From positions 1 through 64,000 of the forward strand of contig JAXMAR010000039.1 in the NCBI GenBank assembly GCA_046350295.1: a DNA stretch of 64,000 bases, in the 5' to 3' direction. The notes beneath the pieces are model-generated. The model ran no database searches, was not told the origin of the DNA, and saw only the letters and a program-made list of their open reading frames with translations. The stretch comes from JAXMAR01 sp046350295 (GTDB lineage: Bacteria > Planctomycetota > Planctomycetia > Gemmatales > Gemmataceae). Position 1 is the first letter of the stretch. Each line of letters starts with the position of its first letter. Below, piece by piece: positions 26,101-38,530 of this stretch. The translations under genes and the position numbers were made by a program.

Positions 26101-27041
26101 GTGGTAACCCTTCGCACCTTTCGCAATTCGGATCCGCCGCGCCTCGTCGAATTGTGGAATGCCGTCTTCACGGGGCGCGGCGCGGTGGCGCTGGAGAACA
26201 GCACCCCCCTCGAACAGTTCGTCTTCGCCAAGCCTACCTTCGACCCCGCCGGCCTCATCTTCGCCGAGGAGGACAACAAGCTCGTCGGCTTCGCGCACGC
26301 CGCCCTTTCCTGTGCGCCCGCCGACGCCGGCCCCGTCGGCGTTACCTGCGTCCTCGGCGTCGTTCCCGCCTATCGCCGGCACGACGTCGCCGCGCGCTTG
26401 CTCGAAGAATGTGAGCGTTACCTGAAGGAGCGCGGCGCCAAGACGCTCCAGGCCGGCGCCTGCTATCCGCACAACCCGTTTTACCTCGGTCTTTACGGCG
26501 GCTCCGACTCCCCTGGCTTCCTCCAGAGCGATCCGCTCGCCGCTCCTTTTTCAAGCGCGCGGCTACCAGGTCAGCCGCAACATCATCGTCTTCAGAAAGA
26601 CCTGGAAAACACGCTCCGCATCGCCGACCCGCTCTCACCCAGCTGCGCAACCGCTTCGACGTCGTCGGCTGCATGCCGCGCCGCCTCGCCGGCTTCTGGC
26701 AGGAGTGCATCCTCGGCTTCATCGAGCCCATCGAGCTACGCGTCGAGGACAAGACCACGGGCGAAGTGTTCGGCCGGACGCTGGTCTGGGAAATGGAAGG
26801 CTTCAGCCGGCGCTGGGGGGGCTCGGCCATCGGCATCCTGCGTTTCGAGATCGACGCGTCGGTGCGGCGGCAGGGGGTCGGCAAATTCCTCCTGGCAACG
26901 CTGCTACGCCAGGTGCGCGAGCAATTCTTCCGCACCGCCGAGATCCAGCTCGACGCCACCAACGACAACGCCATCCGCTTCCTGCAAAAGCTCGCCTTTC
27001 ACCAGGTCGATACAGGCCAGGTTTACACGAAGGCGGTCTGA
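26101..27041 (+). CDS. Double GNAT N-acetyltransferase (frameshifted in the middle)
   Basis: From GTG 26101 (AAGGAC upstream). N-terminal GNAT domain: FAEEDNKLVGFAHAAL, VGVTCVLGVVPAYRRHDVAARLLEECERYL. After about 26545 the frame changes (ARGYQVSRNIIVF continues in another frame), and after about 26650 a second GNAT-type domain reads LAGFWQECILGF, GGSAIGILRFEIDASVRRQGVGKFLLATLL and LDATNDNAIRFLQKLAF up to 27041. The whole would be ~313 residues, like mycothiol-synthase-type tandem GNATs. Acetyl-CoA binding loops (RRHDVAARLL, RRQGVGKFLL) are intact in both domains. Two frame changes prevent a full product as given. Confidence 0.7.
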
Positions 27042-27065
27042 ACGGTCCCGCCGAACGGACGTATC

Positions 27066-27184
27066 ATGGTGAGTGGTGAATGGTGAGTGGTGAGTGGTAT
27101 CAACGTTGGATCTCGAACGACATTCCTCGGCGTCATCCCTCCTCGCTTCTACACCACTCACTACTCACGACTCACCACTCACCA
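27066..27184. repeat. GTGAGTGGT-rich inverted repeat
   Basis: A left arm of GGTGAGTGGTGAATGGTGAG type (27066-27095) and a right arm of CACTCACTACTCACGACTCA type (27150-27183) are near reverse complements built from the 5-6-bp unit GTGAG/CTCAC. They would fold into a long hairpin in the leader of the gene at 27200. Confidence 0.7.
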
Positions 27185-27199
27185 AACAAGCGAAACGAC

Positions 27200-28783
27200 A
27201 TGGCCGGACGCTACGACGTCATCATCATCGGGGCGGGACACAACGGGCTGGTCACGGCCTGCTATCTCGCCAAAGCCCGCTACAAGGTGCTCGTCCTGGA
27301 GCGGCGCTACGTCGTCGGCGGCGCCTGTGTCACCGAGGAGATATTCCCCGGCTTCAAGGTGTCGACCGCGGCTTACGTCAACAGCCTGTTCCGGCCCGAG
27401 ATCATCCGCGAGTTCCGGCTGCACGATTACGGCTTCGCCTCCGTCGAGCGCAATCCCTCGTCCTTCTCCCCGTTCCACGACGGCCGCTATCTCCTCCTCG
27501 GCCCCGACGGCGACATGAACCGGCGCGAGATCGCCAAGTTCAGCGCCAAGGACGCCGAGAACTATCCGAAGTACGAGGAGATGTTGCAGCGCGTCGCCGC
27601 CGTCATCGAGCCGACGTTGCTCATGACGCCGCCCAACGTGCTGCGGCCCGGCCTCTCCGGCATGTGGAAGATGTTCAAGCTATCGCGCTCGTTCCAGAGC
27701 CTGGGCGACCATCTACCCGAAGCGCTCGAGATCCTGATGGGTCCGGCCCGGCCGATCCTCGACCGCTGGTTCGAATCGGAAGAACTCAAGGCCACGCTCG
27801 CGACCGACGCCATCATCGGCGCTTTCGCGGCCCCGTCGATGCCCGGCACGGCTTACGTCCTCTTCCATCATGTCATGGGAGAGACCAACGGCAAGAAAGG
27901 CGTCTGGAGCTATGTCAAAGGCGGCATGGGCGGGCTGACGCAGGCCCTTGCCAGGGCCGCGAAGGACCTCGGCGTCGAAATCCGCACCGAGGCCGAGGTG
28001 GCGAAGATCATCGTGCGCGACGGCCAGGCGCAGGGGGTGGCGCTGAAGAACGGCGACGAGTTTTTCGCCAAGAAGGTGGCGAGCAATCTCGATCCGCACT
28101 GGACGTTCGAGAAACTCCTCGATCCAAAGGAGTTGCCGCCGGAGTTCCTGACCAACATCAAGAACCTGAGCTACGATAGCGCCTCGCTCAAGATCAACGT
28201 CGCCCTTTCGGAACTGCCGAACTTCACGGCCTGTCCCGGCAGCGAGCCGGGCCCGCAGCACCGCGGCACGGTCCACCTGTGCCCCGACCAGGACTACATC
28301 GAACGCGCCTACGACGACGCCAAGTACGGCATCCCGTCCAAGAACCCGATCCTCGAGTGCACCATCCCGTCGAGCGTCGACCCGACCGTGGCGCCGCCCG
28401 GCAAGCATCTCATGTCGATGTTCATCCAGTACGCTCCGTACAAGCTCAAGGAGGGGACCTGGGACGACTGGCGCGACAAGTTCGCCGACCGCTGCTTCGA
28501 CCTCCTCAACGAGTACGCGCCGAACTTCAAGAAATCGGTCATCGCCCGCCAGGTCGTCACGCCTTTGGACCTCGAGCGCACCTTCGGTCTCACCGGCGGC
28601 AACATCTTCCAGGGCGCCATGAACCTCAACCAGCTCTTCTTGTTCCGTCCTGTCCCCGGCTACGCCGATTACCGCACGCCCATCCGCGGCCTCTACATCT
28701 GCGGCTCCGCGGCGCATCCCGGCGGCGGCGTGATGGGGACGGCGGGCATGAACGCTGCCCGAGAGATGATGAAGCGCTGGTAG
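27200..28783 (+). CDS. FAD-dependent oxidoreductase, PYROXD2/phytoene-desaturase-like
   Basis: 527 residues from ATG 27200. The N-terminal dinucleotide fold YDVIIIGAGHNGLVTACYLA (GxGxxG) with acidic strand end VLVLERR and VGGACVTEE, a middle substrate domain, GVWSYVKGGMGGLTQALARA, and the C-terminal flavin-binding GLYICGSAAHPGGGVMGTAG. This is the typical layout of the NAD(P)/FAD amine-oxidase-like proteins related to PYROXD2 and carotenoid desaturases. The substrate is unknown; no carotenoid genes are next to it. Frames further upstream (from 27080) only run through the repeat. Confidence 0.9.
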   Translation: MAGRYDVIIIGAGHNGLVTACYLAKARYKVLVLERRYVVGGACVTEEIFPGFKVSTAAYVNSLFRPEIIREFRLHDYGFASVERNPSSFSPFHDGRYLLLGPDGDMNRREIAKFSAKDAENYPKYEEMLQRVAAVIEPTLLMTPPNVLRPGLSGMWKMFKLSRSFQSLGDHLPEALEILMGPARPILDRWFESEELKATLATDAIIGAFAAPSMPGTAYVLFHHVMGETNGKKGVWSYVKGGMGGLTQALARAAKDLGVEIRTEAEVAKIIVRDGQAQGVALKNGDEFFAKKVASNLDPHWTFEKLLDPKELPPEFLTNIKNLSYDSASLKINVALSELPNFTACPGSEPGPQHRGTVHLCPDQDYIERAYDDAKYGIPSKNPILECTIPSSVDPTVAPPGKHLMSMFIQYAPYKLKEGTWDDWRDKFADRCFDLLNEYAPNFKKSVIARQVVTPLDLERTFGLTGGNIFQGAMNLNQLFLFRPVPGYADYRTPIRGLYICGSAAHPGGGVMGTAGMNAAREMMKRW

Positions 28784-28884
28784 CTGGAAGAGTGTTCGTC
28801 ATTGACCTCGCCGTCTCTTCCCGCGAAAATCAAAGGTGGCGCCACGCGCCATCCCGCCTGATCCGCTTTCATCGAGACAGCCCC

Positions 28885-31414
28885 ATGTTCCGCCTCCCGG
28901 CTCTTGCCGCTCTCGCTCTGCTCCCTGCTTTGGCTCACGGACAAAGTCCCGCCTCCAAGACTGTCACATTCAATCGCGATATCCGCCCGATCCTGTCGAA
29001 CAACTGCTTCCTTTGCCACGGCCCCGCCAAGACCACGCGCAAGGCCGACCTGCGCCTCGACCTCGAGGAAAGCGCCCGCGAAGACCGTGGTGGCTATTCC
29101 GCCATCGTCTCGGGCAAGCCGCTCGAAAGCGCCCTCTATCAGCGCCTCATCGAGAAGGAGCCGGCCAAGCGCATGCCGCCCGCCTCGTCCCACAAGAAGG
29201 TCACGCCCGAGCAAATCGCGCTGATCCGCCGCTGGATCGAGCAGGGCGCCAAGTACGAGAAGCACTGGGCCTTCATCGCCCCAGACCGTTCCTCGATTCC
29301 GGACGTGAAAAACAAGACTTGGGCCCGCAACCCGATCGATCGCTTCCTCCTCAAGCGTCTCGAAGAATCCGGGATGACACCGTCGCCGGAAGCAAGCAAG
29401 GAAACCTTGATACGCCGCGTCACGTTCGACCTCACCGGCCTGCCGCCGACGCTCGCCGAGATCGACGCCTTCTTGAAAGACAAATCGCCCGACGCCTACG
29501 AAAAAGTCGTCGACCGCCTCCTCGCCTCCCCGCGTTACGGTGAGCGCATGGTCCTCGACTGGCTCGACGCCGCCCGCTACTCGGATTCCAACGGCTACCA
29601 GACCACCGACGGCACGCGCGCCATGTGGCCCTGGCGACTGGGCCATCCAGCGCTGAACGACAACATGCCCTTCGACCAGTTCACCATCGAGCAGATTGCC
29701 GGCGACCTCTTGCCCAAGCCGAACGTCGCCCAGAAGAATCGCCACCGGCTTCCACCGCAACCACATGCTCAACGGCGAGGGCGGTCGCATCGCCGAGGAG
29801 TCACGCGTCGATTACGTGCAGGATCGCGTCGAGACCACCGCCACCGTCTGGCTCGGCCTCACCGCCAACTGCGGCCGCTGCCACGACCAAGTACGACCCC
29901 TTCACGCAGAAGGAGTATTACCAGCTCTTCGCCTACTGGAACAGCGTCGACGAGTCCGGCGGCGTCGATCGCCGCAGCAGCACCGCCGCCCCCACCATCG
30001 AGCTGCCGACCGACGAACAGACCAAGAAGATCGACGACCAGGCCGCGAAGGTCATCTAAGGCCGAAGAAAAACTGAAGAACGATCACGGATGAAGCCCCA
30101 GCAAAGCAGCCCGACTGGGAGAACCAAGACCGAGAAGGTTCCTGGCCCGGTCGTAGCGGCCTTGAAAGTTGACTCCATCAACGCACCGCCGAACAAAAAG
30201 CGGTCACCGATTTCTATTTCGGCCTGTCCCCGGAGCCGCCAGAAAGTGAACGCCGAGGTGGACGCCGCCAAGAAGACGCTGACCGCCCTCAAGAACGAAG
30301 TCTTGATCACGATGATCATGCAGGAGCGAACCACGCCGCGCGACACCTTTATCCTCAAACGCGGCATCTACAACGCCTACGACAAAGTGAGCCGCGCCTG
30401 CCCGCCGTCCTGCCGCCGCTGCCCAAGGACGCCCCCAACGACCGCCTCGGCCTCGCCCGTTGGCTCGTCGACCGCAAGAACCCGCTCACCGCCCGCGTTA
30501 TTGCCAACCGCTACACTGGCAATCTTTCTTCGGCGCCGGCCTCGTCAAAACCACAGAGGACTTCGGCGCCCAGGGCGAAAAACGCCGAGCCACCCCGAGT
30601 TGCTCGACTGGCTCGCCGTCGAGTTCATGGAGCCGAGCGTTTCCCAGATCCGCCGAGCAAGGGCTGGGGCAAGGGCTGGAACGTCAAGCACATCCATCGC
30701 CTCATCGTCACCAGCGCCGCCTACCGCCAATCGAGCAAAGTCACGCCCGCGCTCCTGGAGAAGGACCCTGACAACCGCCTCCTCGCGCGTTTCCCGCGCG
30801 TCCGCCACGCCCCCTTTGCCCTGCGCGACCAGGCCCTCTCCCTCGCCGGCCTCCTCGTCGAGAAGATTGGCGGCCCCCCCGTCCGCCCCTACCAGCCGCC
30901 GGGCCTCTGGGAGGACTTTAGCTTCAACCAGATCAAATACACGCAAGACCACGGCGACAAGCTCTACCGCCGCAGCCTCTACACCTTCTGGCGCCGCTCC
31001 ATCGCCCCGCCCAACATGTTCGATACCCCGAGCCGTCAGGTCTGCACCGTCCGCGCCTCGCGCACCAATACGCCACTGCACGCGCTGATCCTGTTGAACG
31101 ACGTCACCTTCGTTGAAGCCGCTCGCGTCTGGGCCGAAAAGCTGATGCGCGACGCGAAAACGCCGGACGACCGCCTACGCCTTGCCTTCCACGAGGCGAC
31201 CTCACGGCCAATCAAGGACGCGGAGCTGAAACTGCTGCGCGGCGCCTACGAGCGCACGCTGGAGAAATACCGCGCCGACACCGCCACCGCAGAGAAGCTG
31301 GTGACAAGCGGCGAATGGCCGCGCGCGAAAGGGATCGACACGGTTGAGCAGGCCGCCCTGACAGCGGTGCTGAACGTGATATTGAACCTAGACGAAGTCG
31401 TAACCCGGGAGTAA
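28885..31414 (+). pseudogene. Second cytochrome c + DUF1549/DUF1553 gene, frameshifted
   Basis: ATG 28885 opens a signal peptide (LPALAALALLPALAHGQ), then PSCyt1 with haem motif CFLCH, and DUF1549 (IDRFLLKRLEESGMTPSP, WLDAARYSDSNGY, FDQFTIEQIAGDLLPKPN). The frame breaks near 29740 (TGFHRNHMLNGEGGR in another frame), near 29890 (TKYDPFTQKEYYQLFAYWNS) and after 30058, and several times in the DUF1553 part (NDRLGLARWLVDRKNPLT, FGAGLVKTTEDFG, RQVCTVRASRTNTPLHALILLNDV) before ending at 31414 with NLDEVVTRE. Restored length is ~840 residues, a bit shorter than the copy at 7675. Its DUF1501 partner is at 32741. Confidence 0.75.
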
Positions 31415-31417
31415 CGA

Positions 31418-31867
31418 TCAGGTCTCGAGAATGTCCAAAAAGGTTACTGGCGTGACGATCTCAAACGACAACCGCCGTTTTTCGAGCTCTGCGATGTCGA
31501 GAAGATCTCGGTCGTTGGTGACGACATACTCCGCGCGCCCCGCCCGCGCAACCGCCAAGAAAGCGTTGTCATCCGGGTCGCGGCTGAGCACAAGGGCCTT
31601 GGGCTCCGCCACCATCGTGACCCGCGAATCGTCTGCGAAGCGACGATGCCAGCGCCTGATGATATCCTCGGAGAATCCGAGAACCTCGCCGAACACCTCA
31701 AGATACTCGTCGACGAGTGCCGAACCGACTACGAGCTGCAGTTTCTTTTCCAGCAACCAAAGGCGGACCACCTGTCTGTTGGGGCTCTCCTTGGATTTCG
31801 TCAAGAACGAACGAACAAATACGTTGGTGTCGAAAACAACGGGCATTCGCTCCTTCTTGGCTGTCAT
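31418..31867 (-). CDS. PIN-domain toxin (VapC-like)
   Basis: 149 residues; an internal ATG at 31846, with GGAG close upstream, would give 142 and begins at MPVVFDTNVFVRS, the usual start of the family. Acidic PIN active-site residues are visible: Asp in VFDTN, Glu in VDEYLEVFGEV, Asp in RDPDDNAFLAVA and the terminal VTNDRDLLDI. Such proteins cleave RNA. The stop codon of a small antitoxin-like gene is 2 bp upstream, so the two form a toxin-antitoxin pair on the strand opposite to the surrounding DUF1553/DUF1501 genes. Confidence 0.85.
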   Translation of the reverse strand: MTAKKERMPVVFDTNVFVRSFLTKSKESPNRQVVRLWLLEKKLQLVVGSALVDEYLEVFGEVLGFSEDIIRRWHRRFADDSRVTMVAEPKALVLSRDPDDNAFLAVARAGRAEYVVTNDRDLLDIAELEKRRLSFEIVTPVTFLDILET

Positions 31868-31869
31868 CG

Positions 31870-32100
31870 CTAGCGCTTACCCTTGGACCGCATGGCACGA
31901 AGTCTCTCTTCCGCCTCGCCCACTGTCAGCCCCGTCTTCCTGGCGGCTGTCTCGCTGTCGGCCAACAAATCCTCATCCGCCACGCGTTCGAGGAAATCAG
32001 CCACCGCCTGCTCCGCGAGGATTTCCGGCTTCGTGCGCCGGCGTCGCGCAACGTCGACCAGCGCGTGCCAAACCGTTTCCTTGAAGACCATAGTCGCCAT
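31870..32100 (-). CDS. Antitoxin-like protein paired with the PIN toxin
   Basis: 76 residues from ATG 32100 (GAGGG upstream). Starts MATMVFKETVWHALVDVARRRR and has a basic helix followed by acidic helices (EILAEQAVADFLERV), the pattern of ribbon-helix-helix or short helical antitoxins. The stop lies 2 bp before the toxin start. The DNA-binding fold is not proven from sequence; function rests on the pairing. Confidence 0.7.
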   Translation of the reverse strand: MATMVFKETVWHALVDVARRRRTKPEILAEQAVADFLERVADEDLLADSETAARKTGLTVGEAEERLRAMRSKGKR

Positions 32101-32142
32101 TAGCAACCCTCCCGTGAACTTACCGCAACATTGTACCCGAAA

Positions 32143-32739
32143 ATGGACCCCTTCAAAGGCGAAATGTCGAAGGCCTCACACAGTGACCGTTTGGCAGAGC
32201 TCGTGCAGCAAGCGCGGCGCTTAGTCCAGCTTGCTCGTCCGACGACCGCGTACATCCTTCGCGTGCTCGATTCTCTTACGCCCGGAGACGTGGAACAGCT
32301 CGGAAAGTGGGAGCTCGACAAAATCAGATCGGAAGCGATTGTCGACAGAATTACTCACGATCTAGGAAAGGACCGAGCAGTTATCTATGAGGTACTCGGT
32401 CGCTGCCTTCGACTTGATGTCTGGACTGATTGCCTTCAGCATTATTCGGCTCAACGAGAGATGTATCTAAAGAGCGGCACGGCAGACACGAAGATCAAGG
32501 ATTACTTCGGGCGGCCGCCTGCCGTGTATACGTACCTCCATCACCGGGGCATCGACCAATGGAATACCGAGTCAGAGGCGGCCTCGTCTTGCATGCTGAT
32601 CGAGGATAACGAGTGGGCAGCGATCTGCTCAGGATACTTGGTACACGCCGGCTTCGCGTTTCCGACCACGCTCGCACTGTTAGAAACTGCCATGAGTCAG
32701 CAGTGGAAGAAGTGGCCGTTGCTTTGGAGATATTTCTGA
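32143..32739 (+). CDS. Hypothetical protein, lower GC than neighbours
   Basis: 198 residues from ATG 32143 (a TTG at 32131 would add four). Soluble, helical N-terminal half (RLAELVQQARRLVQLARP, EAIVDRITHDL), then GRPPAVYTYLHHRGIDQWNTE and CMLIEDNEWAAICSGYL. No recognised domain or signal. Codon choice is visibly less GC-rich than in the adjacent DUF1501 gene, and it sits with the toxin-antitoxin pair between two genes that normally adjoin, so it is probably part of the same insertion. The stop overlaps the region immediately before the DUF1501 start. Confidence 0.55.
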   Translation: MDPFKGEMSKASHSDRLAELVQQARRLVQLARPTTAYILRVLDSLTPGDVEQLGKWELDKIRSEAIVDRITHDLGKDRAVIYEVLGRCLRLDVWTDCLQHYSAQREMYLKSGTADTKIKDYFGRPPAVYTYLHHRGIDQWNTESEAASSCMLIEDNEWAAICSGYLVHAGFAFPTTLALLETAMSQQWKKWPLLWRYF

Positions 32740-32740
32740 C

Positions 32741-34210
32741 ATGCACCGCATCGCGCAACACCAACTCCGCCTCACCCGCCGCCAACTCCTCGGCCGCGCC
32801 GGCGCCGGCCTCGGCTTCGCCGCCCTCGCCTCCCTCGTCGGCAAAGCCCCCGCCGCCGACACGCCCACGCCCGCGGCGCCCCCCGAACGCATCGGCGGCC
32901 TCCCCGGCGTCCCCCACTTCGTGCCCAAGGCCAAGCGCGTCATCTACCTGATGCAGACCGGCGCCCCGTCCCATGTCGATCTCTTCGACTACAAGCCGGC
33001 CCTCGAAGCCCGCCGCGGCACGCTCCTGCCCCCCAGCGTCCAGATGGGCCAGCGTCTCACGACCATGACGACGACCCAGCGCCAGCTCGTCCTCCCCGGG
33101 ATCGCCCCCTTCCGCCGCTGGGGACGCAGCGGCCAGTGGCTCTGCGACTTCCTGCCTCACACCGGCTCCATCGCCGACGATATCTGCATCGTCAAGTCAA
33201 TGACGACCACCGCCATCAACCACGCCCCCGCCGTCACCCTCTTTCTCACGGGGACCGAAATGCCCGGCCGGCCCAGCATGGGCGCCTGGCTCGCCTATGG
33301 CCTCGGCTCCATGACCAACGAACTCCCCACCTTCATCGCCATGACCAGCCAGGACCGCGAGCTTTCCTGCGGCCAGCTTTTCTTCGATTACTACTGGGGC
33401 TCCGGCTTCCTCCCCTCGCGCTATCAGGGCGTGAAGATGCGCTCCAATGGCGATCCCGTCCTCTATCTCTCCAATCCCGCCGGCCTCACCCACGACGTCC
33501 GCCGCGGCCTCCTCGATGACCTCGGCGCCCTCAACCGCCTCCACGAAGCCGACGTCGGCGACCCCGAGATCGCCACCCGCATCGCCCAGTACGAAATGGC
33601 CTTCCGCATGCAGACCTCCGTCCCCGAACTCACCGATCTCTCGCGCGAGCCACGCCACATCCTCGACATGTACGGCCCGGACGTCACTCGCCGCGGCTCC
33701 TTCGCCTGGAACTGCATCATGGCCCGCCGCATGGCCGAGCGCGGCGTCCGTTTCGTCCAGCTCATGCACGCCGGCTGGGACCAGCACAACAACCTCCCCA
33801 CCCAGCTCGCCATCCAGTGCCGCGATACCGACCAGCCCTCCGCCGCCCTCGTCAAGGACCTCAAAGCGCGCGGCCTCCTCGAAGACACCCTCGTCATCTG
33901 GGGCGGCGAATTCGGCCGCACCGTCTTCGTCCAGGGCGACTACACCCAACCTCGCTTCGGCCGCGACCACCACGGCCGCTGCTTCTCCATCTGGCTCGCC
34001 GGCGCCGGAATCAAGGGGGGCAGCACCTACGGCGAGACCGACGACTTCTGCTACAACGTCGTCGATAACCCTGTCGACGCCTTTGACTTCCAGGCGACGA
34101 TTCTCCACATCCTCGGCATCGACCACACGCGATTGACGTTCCGCTTCCAGGGACGCGACTACCGGCTGACGGACGTCCACGGCGAAGTCGTCCGCGGCAT
34201 CCTCGCGTAA
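32741..34210 (+). CDS. DUF1501 family protein, second copy
   Basis: 489 residues, start MHRIAQHQLRLTRRQLLGRAG with a twin-arginine-type export signal. Same motifs as the copy at 11102: MQTGAPSHVDLFDYKP, TTTAINHAPAVTLFLTG, LMHAGWDQHNNLP, VIWGGEFGRTVFVQGD, GRDHHGRCFSIWLAG and a C-terminal TDVHGEVVRGILA. Intact, while its cytochrome-DUF1553 partner upstream is broken, and separated from it by 1.3 kb carrying three unrelated genes. Encoded with strongly C-ending codons. Confidence 0.88.
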   Translation: MHRIAQHQLRLTRRQLLGRAGAGLGFAALASLVGKAPAADTPTPAAPPERIGGLPGVPHFVPKAKRVIYLMQTGAPSHVDLFDYKPALEARRGTLLPPSVQMGQRLTTMTTTQRQLVLPGIAPFRRWGRSGQWLCDFLPHTGSIADDICIVKSMTTTAINHAPAVTLFLTGTEMPGRPSMGAWLAYGLGSMTNELPTFIAMTSQDRELSCGQLFFDYYWGSGFLPSRYQGVKMRSNGDPVLYLSNPAGLTHDVRRGLLDDLGALNRLHEADVGDPEIATRIAQYEMAFRMQTSVPELTDLSREPRHILDMYGPDVTRRGSFAWNCIMARRMAERGVRFVQLMHAGWDQHNNLPTQLAIQCRDTDQPSAALVKDLKARGLLEDTLVIWGGEFGRTVFVQGDYTQPRFGRDHHGRCFSIWLAGAGIKGGSTYGETDDFCYNVVDNPVDAFDFQATILHILGIDHTRLTFRFQGRDYRLTDVHGEVVRGILA

Positions 34211-34230
34211 TGTGCCGTTCCCCCGTTTAG

Positions 34231-34253
34231 CCCCGGTTCGCAGAACCGGGGCG
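34231..34253 (+). terminator. Hairpin after the DUF1501 gene
   Basis: GCCCCGGTTC pairs with GAACCGGGGC around a GCA loop, 20 bp after the stop. No T-run follows, so it may stabilise the mRNA end or be a dispersed palindrome rather than a true terminator. Confidence 0.5.
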
Positions 34254-34491
34254 GACGCCGCCTCCTCCACGCCAGCTCTGCGCCAAGCAGTTTGGCGCGG
34301 ACCCTCCGACGCTAACCGCCATCGCGACAACCGCTTCGGACAAACCGAGAGGTTCCGCGCCACCGCGCCGACCCCCACCCCCCCCAATCAATTGACCACC
34401 GAGCTTGACAAACGAGAATTCGCGCCCGCATCGCAATTCCCTTGGGCGCGTCACGGGGTTATGGTCTAATGATCGAACGAAGGAGGAAATC

Positions 34492-35184
34492 ATGCCCGCC
34501 GTCGCCACACGCCGCATCGAGACCGGCATCGTGCTCGAGAACATCACCTGGCAGACCTACGAACGGCTGCTGCGCGAGGTCGGCGAACGGCCCATTCGCC
34601 TCACGTACGACCACGGAGACCTCGAAATCATGACGCTCTCCCACGGCCACGAGAAAAAGAAACGTATTCTCGGCCGCTGCGTCGACTTTCTTACCTTCGA
34701 GTTGAACATCCCCATGGCCAGCGGCGGCTCGAACACGCTCCGCTGGAAGCTGAAGAAGAGGGGCCTCGAGCCGGACGAATGTTACTGGTTCAAGCACGAA
34801 AAAGCGATGCGCGGCAAAGACGAGTTCGAGCCGAATGTCGATCCGTCGCCGGACCTCGCCCTGGAAATCGACGTCACCTCAAGCTGCATGGACCGCATGG
34901 CGATCTACGCCGCGCTGGGCATTCTGGAAGTTTGGCGCTACTACCGCCGTCGGCTGCGCGTCTACCGCCTTACCGAGGAGAAGAAGTACGAAGAAAGTGA
35001 GGAGAGCGCGGTTTTTCCGTTCCTACACGTCCACGAGCTGGAACGCTTCATCCATCGAGCGGAAAAGGAAGACGAGACGACCGTGATGCATGAGTATGTC
35101 GCGTGGCTGCGCGCCGAGGTCGTCCCCGCCTTTGAAAAATGGAAAGCCAAGGGCAACGGCCGCCGCAAGACGAAAGGCGATTGA
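34492..35184 (+). CDS. Uma2-type restriction-endonuclease-fold protein
   Basis: 230 residues from ATG 34492 with AGGAGGAA upstream. PD-(D/E)XK layout of the Uma2 (DUF820) family: ERPIRLTYDHGDLEIM, SHGHEKKKRILGRCVDFLTFEL, KKRGLEPDECYWFKHE and DPSPDLALEIDVTSS (core Asp and E-x-D/K), then EVWRYYRRRLRVYRL. Function is unknown; the family is highly expanded in planctomycetes and cyanobacteria. The ORF upstream to 34405 is not needed. It is followed directly by a GyrI-like gene. Confidence 0.85.
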   Translation: MPAVATRRIETGIVLENITWQTYERLLREVGERPIRLTYDHGDLEIMTLSHGHEKKKRILGRCVDFLTFELNIPMASGGSNTLRWKLKKRGLEPDECYWFKHEKAMRGKDEFEPNVDPSPDLALEIDVTSSCMDRMAIYAALGILEVWRYYRRRLRVYRLTEEKKYEESEESAVFPFLHVHELERFIHRAEKEDETTVMHEYVAWLRAEVVPAFEKWKAKGNGRRKTKGD

Positions 35185-35185
35185 C

Positions 35186-35644
35186 ATGCCCCACGCCATC
35201 CGCCTCGAACACCTCCCCGCCCTCCCGCTCGCCGTCGTCCGCCGCCGCGCCGCCCAGGCGCAGCTTCCCAAGGTCGTCCCCGAAGCCTGCGGCGCCGTCT
35301 GGAACCTCATCAAAGCCAACAACATCCCCGGCGCCGGCCGCCATGTCGCCCTCTATCTCGATGGCGTCATCAACCTCGAAGTCGGCGTCGAGCTCGAAAC
35401 GCCCTTCTCTGGCTGCGGCGAGCTTCTCGCCTCGGCGACGCCCGCCGGCCCCGTCGCCACCACCACGCACTTCGGCCCCTACCAGCAACTGCACCAGGCC
35501 CACCAGGCGATCCTCAACTGGGCCGCCGCCAACGGACACACCTTCGCCGGCCCCAGCTGGGAGATCTACGGCCACTGGCTCGACGAATGGAACGCCGATC
35601 CCAGCAAGATCCGCACCGACATTTTCTACCTTCTGAACCCCTGA
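35186..35644 (+). CDS. GyrI-like small-molecule-binding domain protein
   Basis: 152 residues, start MPHAIRLEHLPALPLAVVRR, one base after the Uma2 stop. Two-repeat GyrI/AraC effector-binding layout with GRHVALYLDGVINLEVGVEL, PAGPVATTTHFGPYQQLHQAH and GPSWEIYGHWLDEWN near the end. Stand-alone members bind hydrophobic or cationic small molecules, and some hydrolyse them. No DNA-binding domain is attached. Confidence 0.8.
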   Translation: MPHAIRLEHLPALPLAVVRRRAAQAQLPKVVPEACGAVWNLIKANNIPGAGRHVALYLDGVINLEVGVELETPFSGCGELLASATPAGPVATTTHFGPYQQLHQAHQAILNWAAANGHTFAGPSWEIYGHWLDEWNADPSKIRTDIFYLLNP

Positions 35645-35667
35645 AAACGCCGGCCGCGCCAACCCAC

Positions 35668-38284
<2,617 letters not shown>

Positions 38285-38530
38285 GCTACGATTCTCCCAC
38301 GCGAGTCCGGCAAACTCAAGCAAGAGCACGTCGTCGGCACGTCTCCGAGCGGGCCGCAGCACGTTGAAAACGCGCCGCCCGACCACGTTTTTCCTCTGGA
38401 CAAACCCCCTCCTCTGTGGCATATCGCCCCCCTCTTGAGCACTGAACACGGGGTGGCGAGCAGCCGGCGTCGGCCCGGGGATTTGGGCAAGCGCTCCGCG
38501 GCGCTCGTCGTGAAACGAGACGGGGGCCTT

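Noticed and set aside
34231..34253. Treating the GCCCCGGTTC hairpin as a proven terminator
   Set aside because: No T-run follows; listed with low confidence because such hairpins are also dispersed repeats in planctomycetes.
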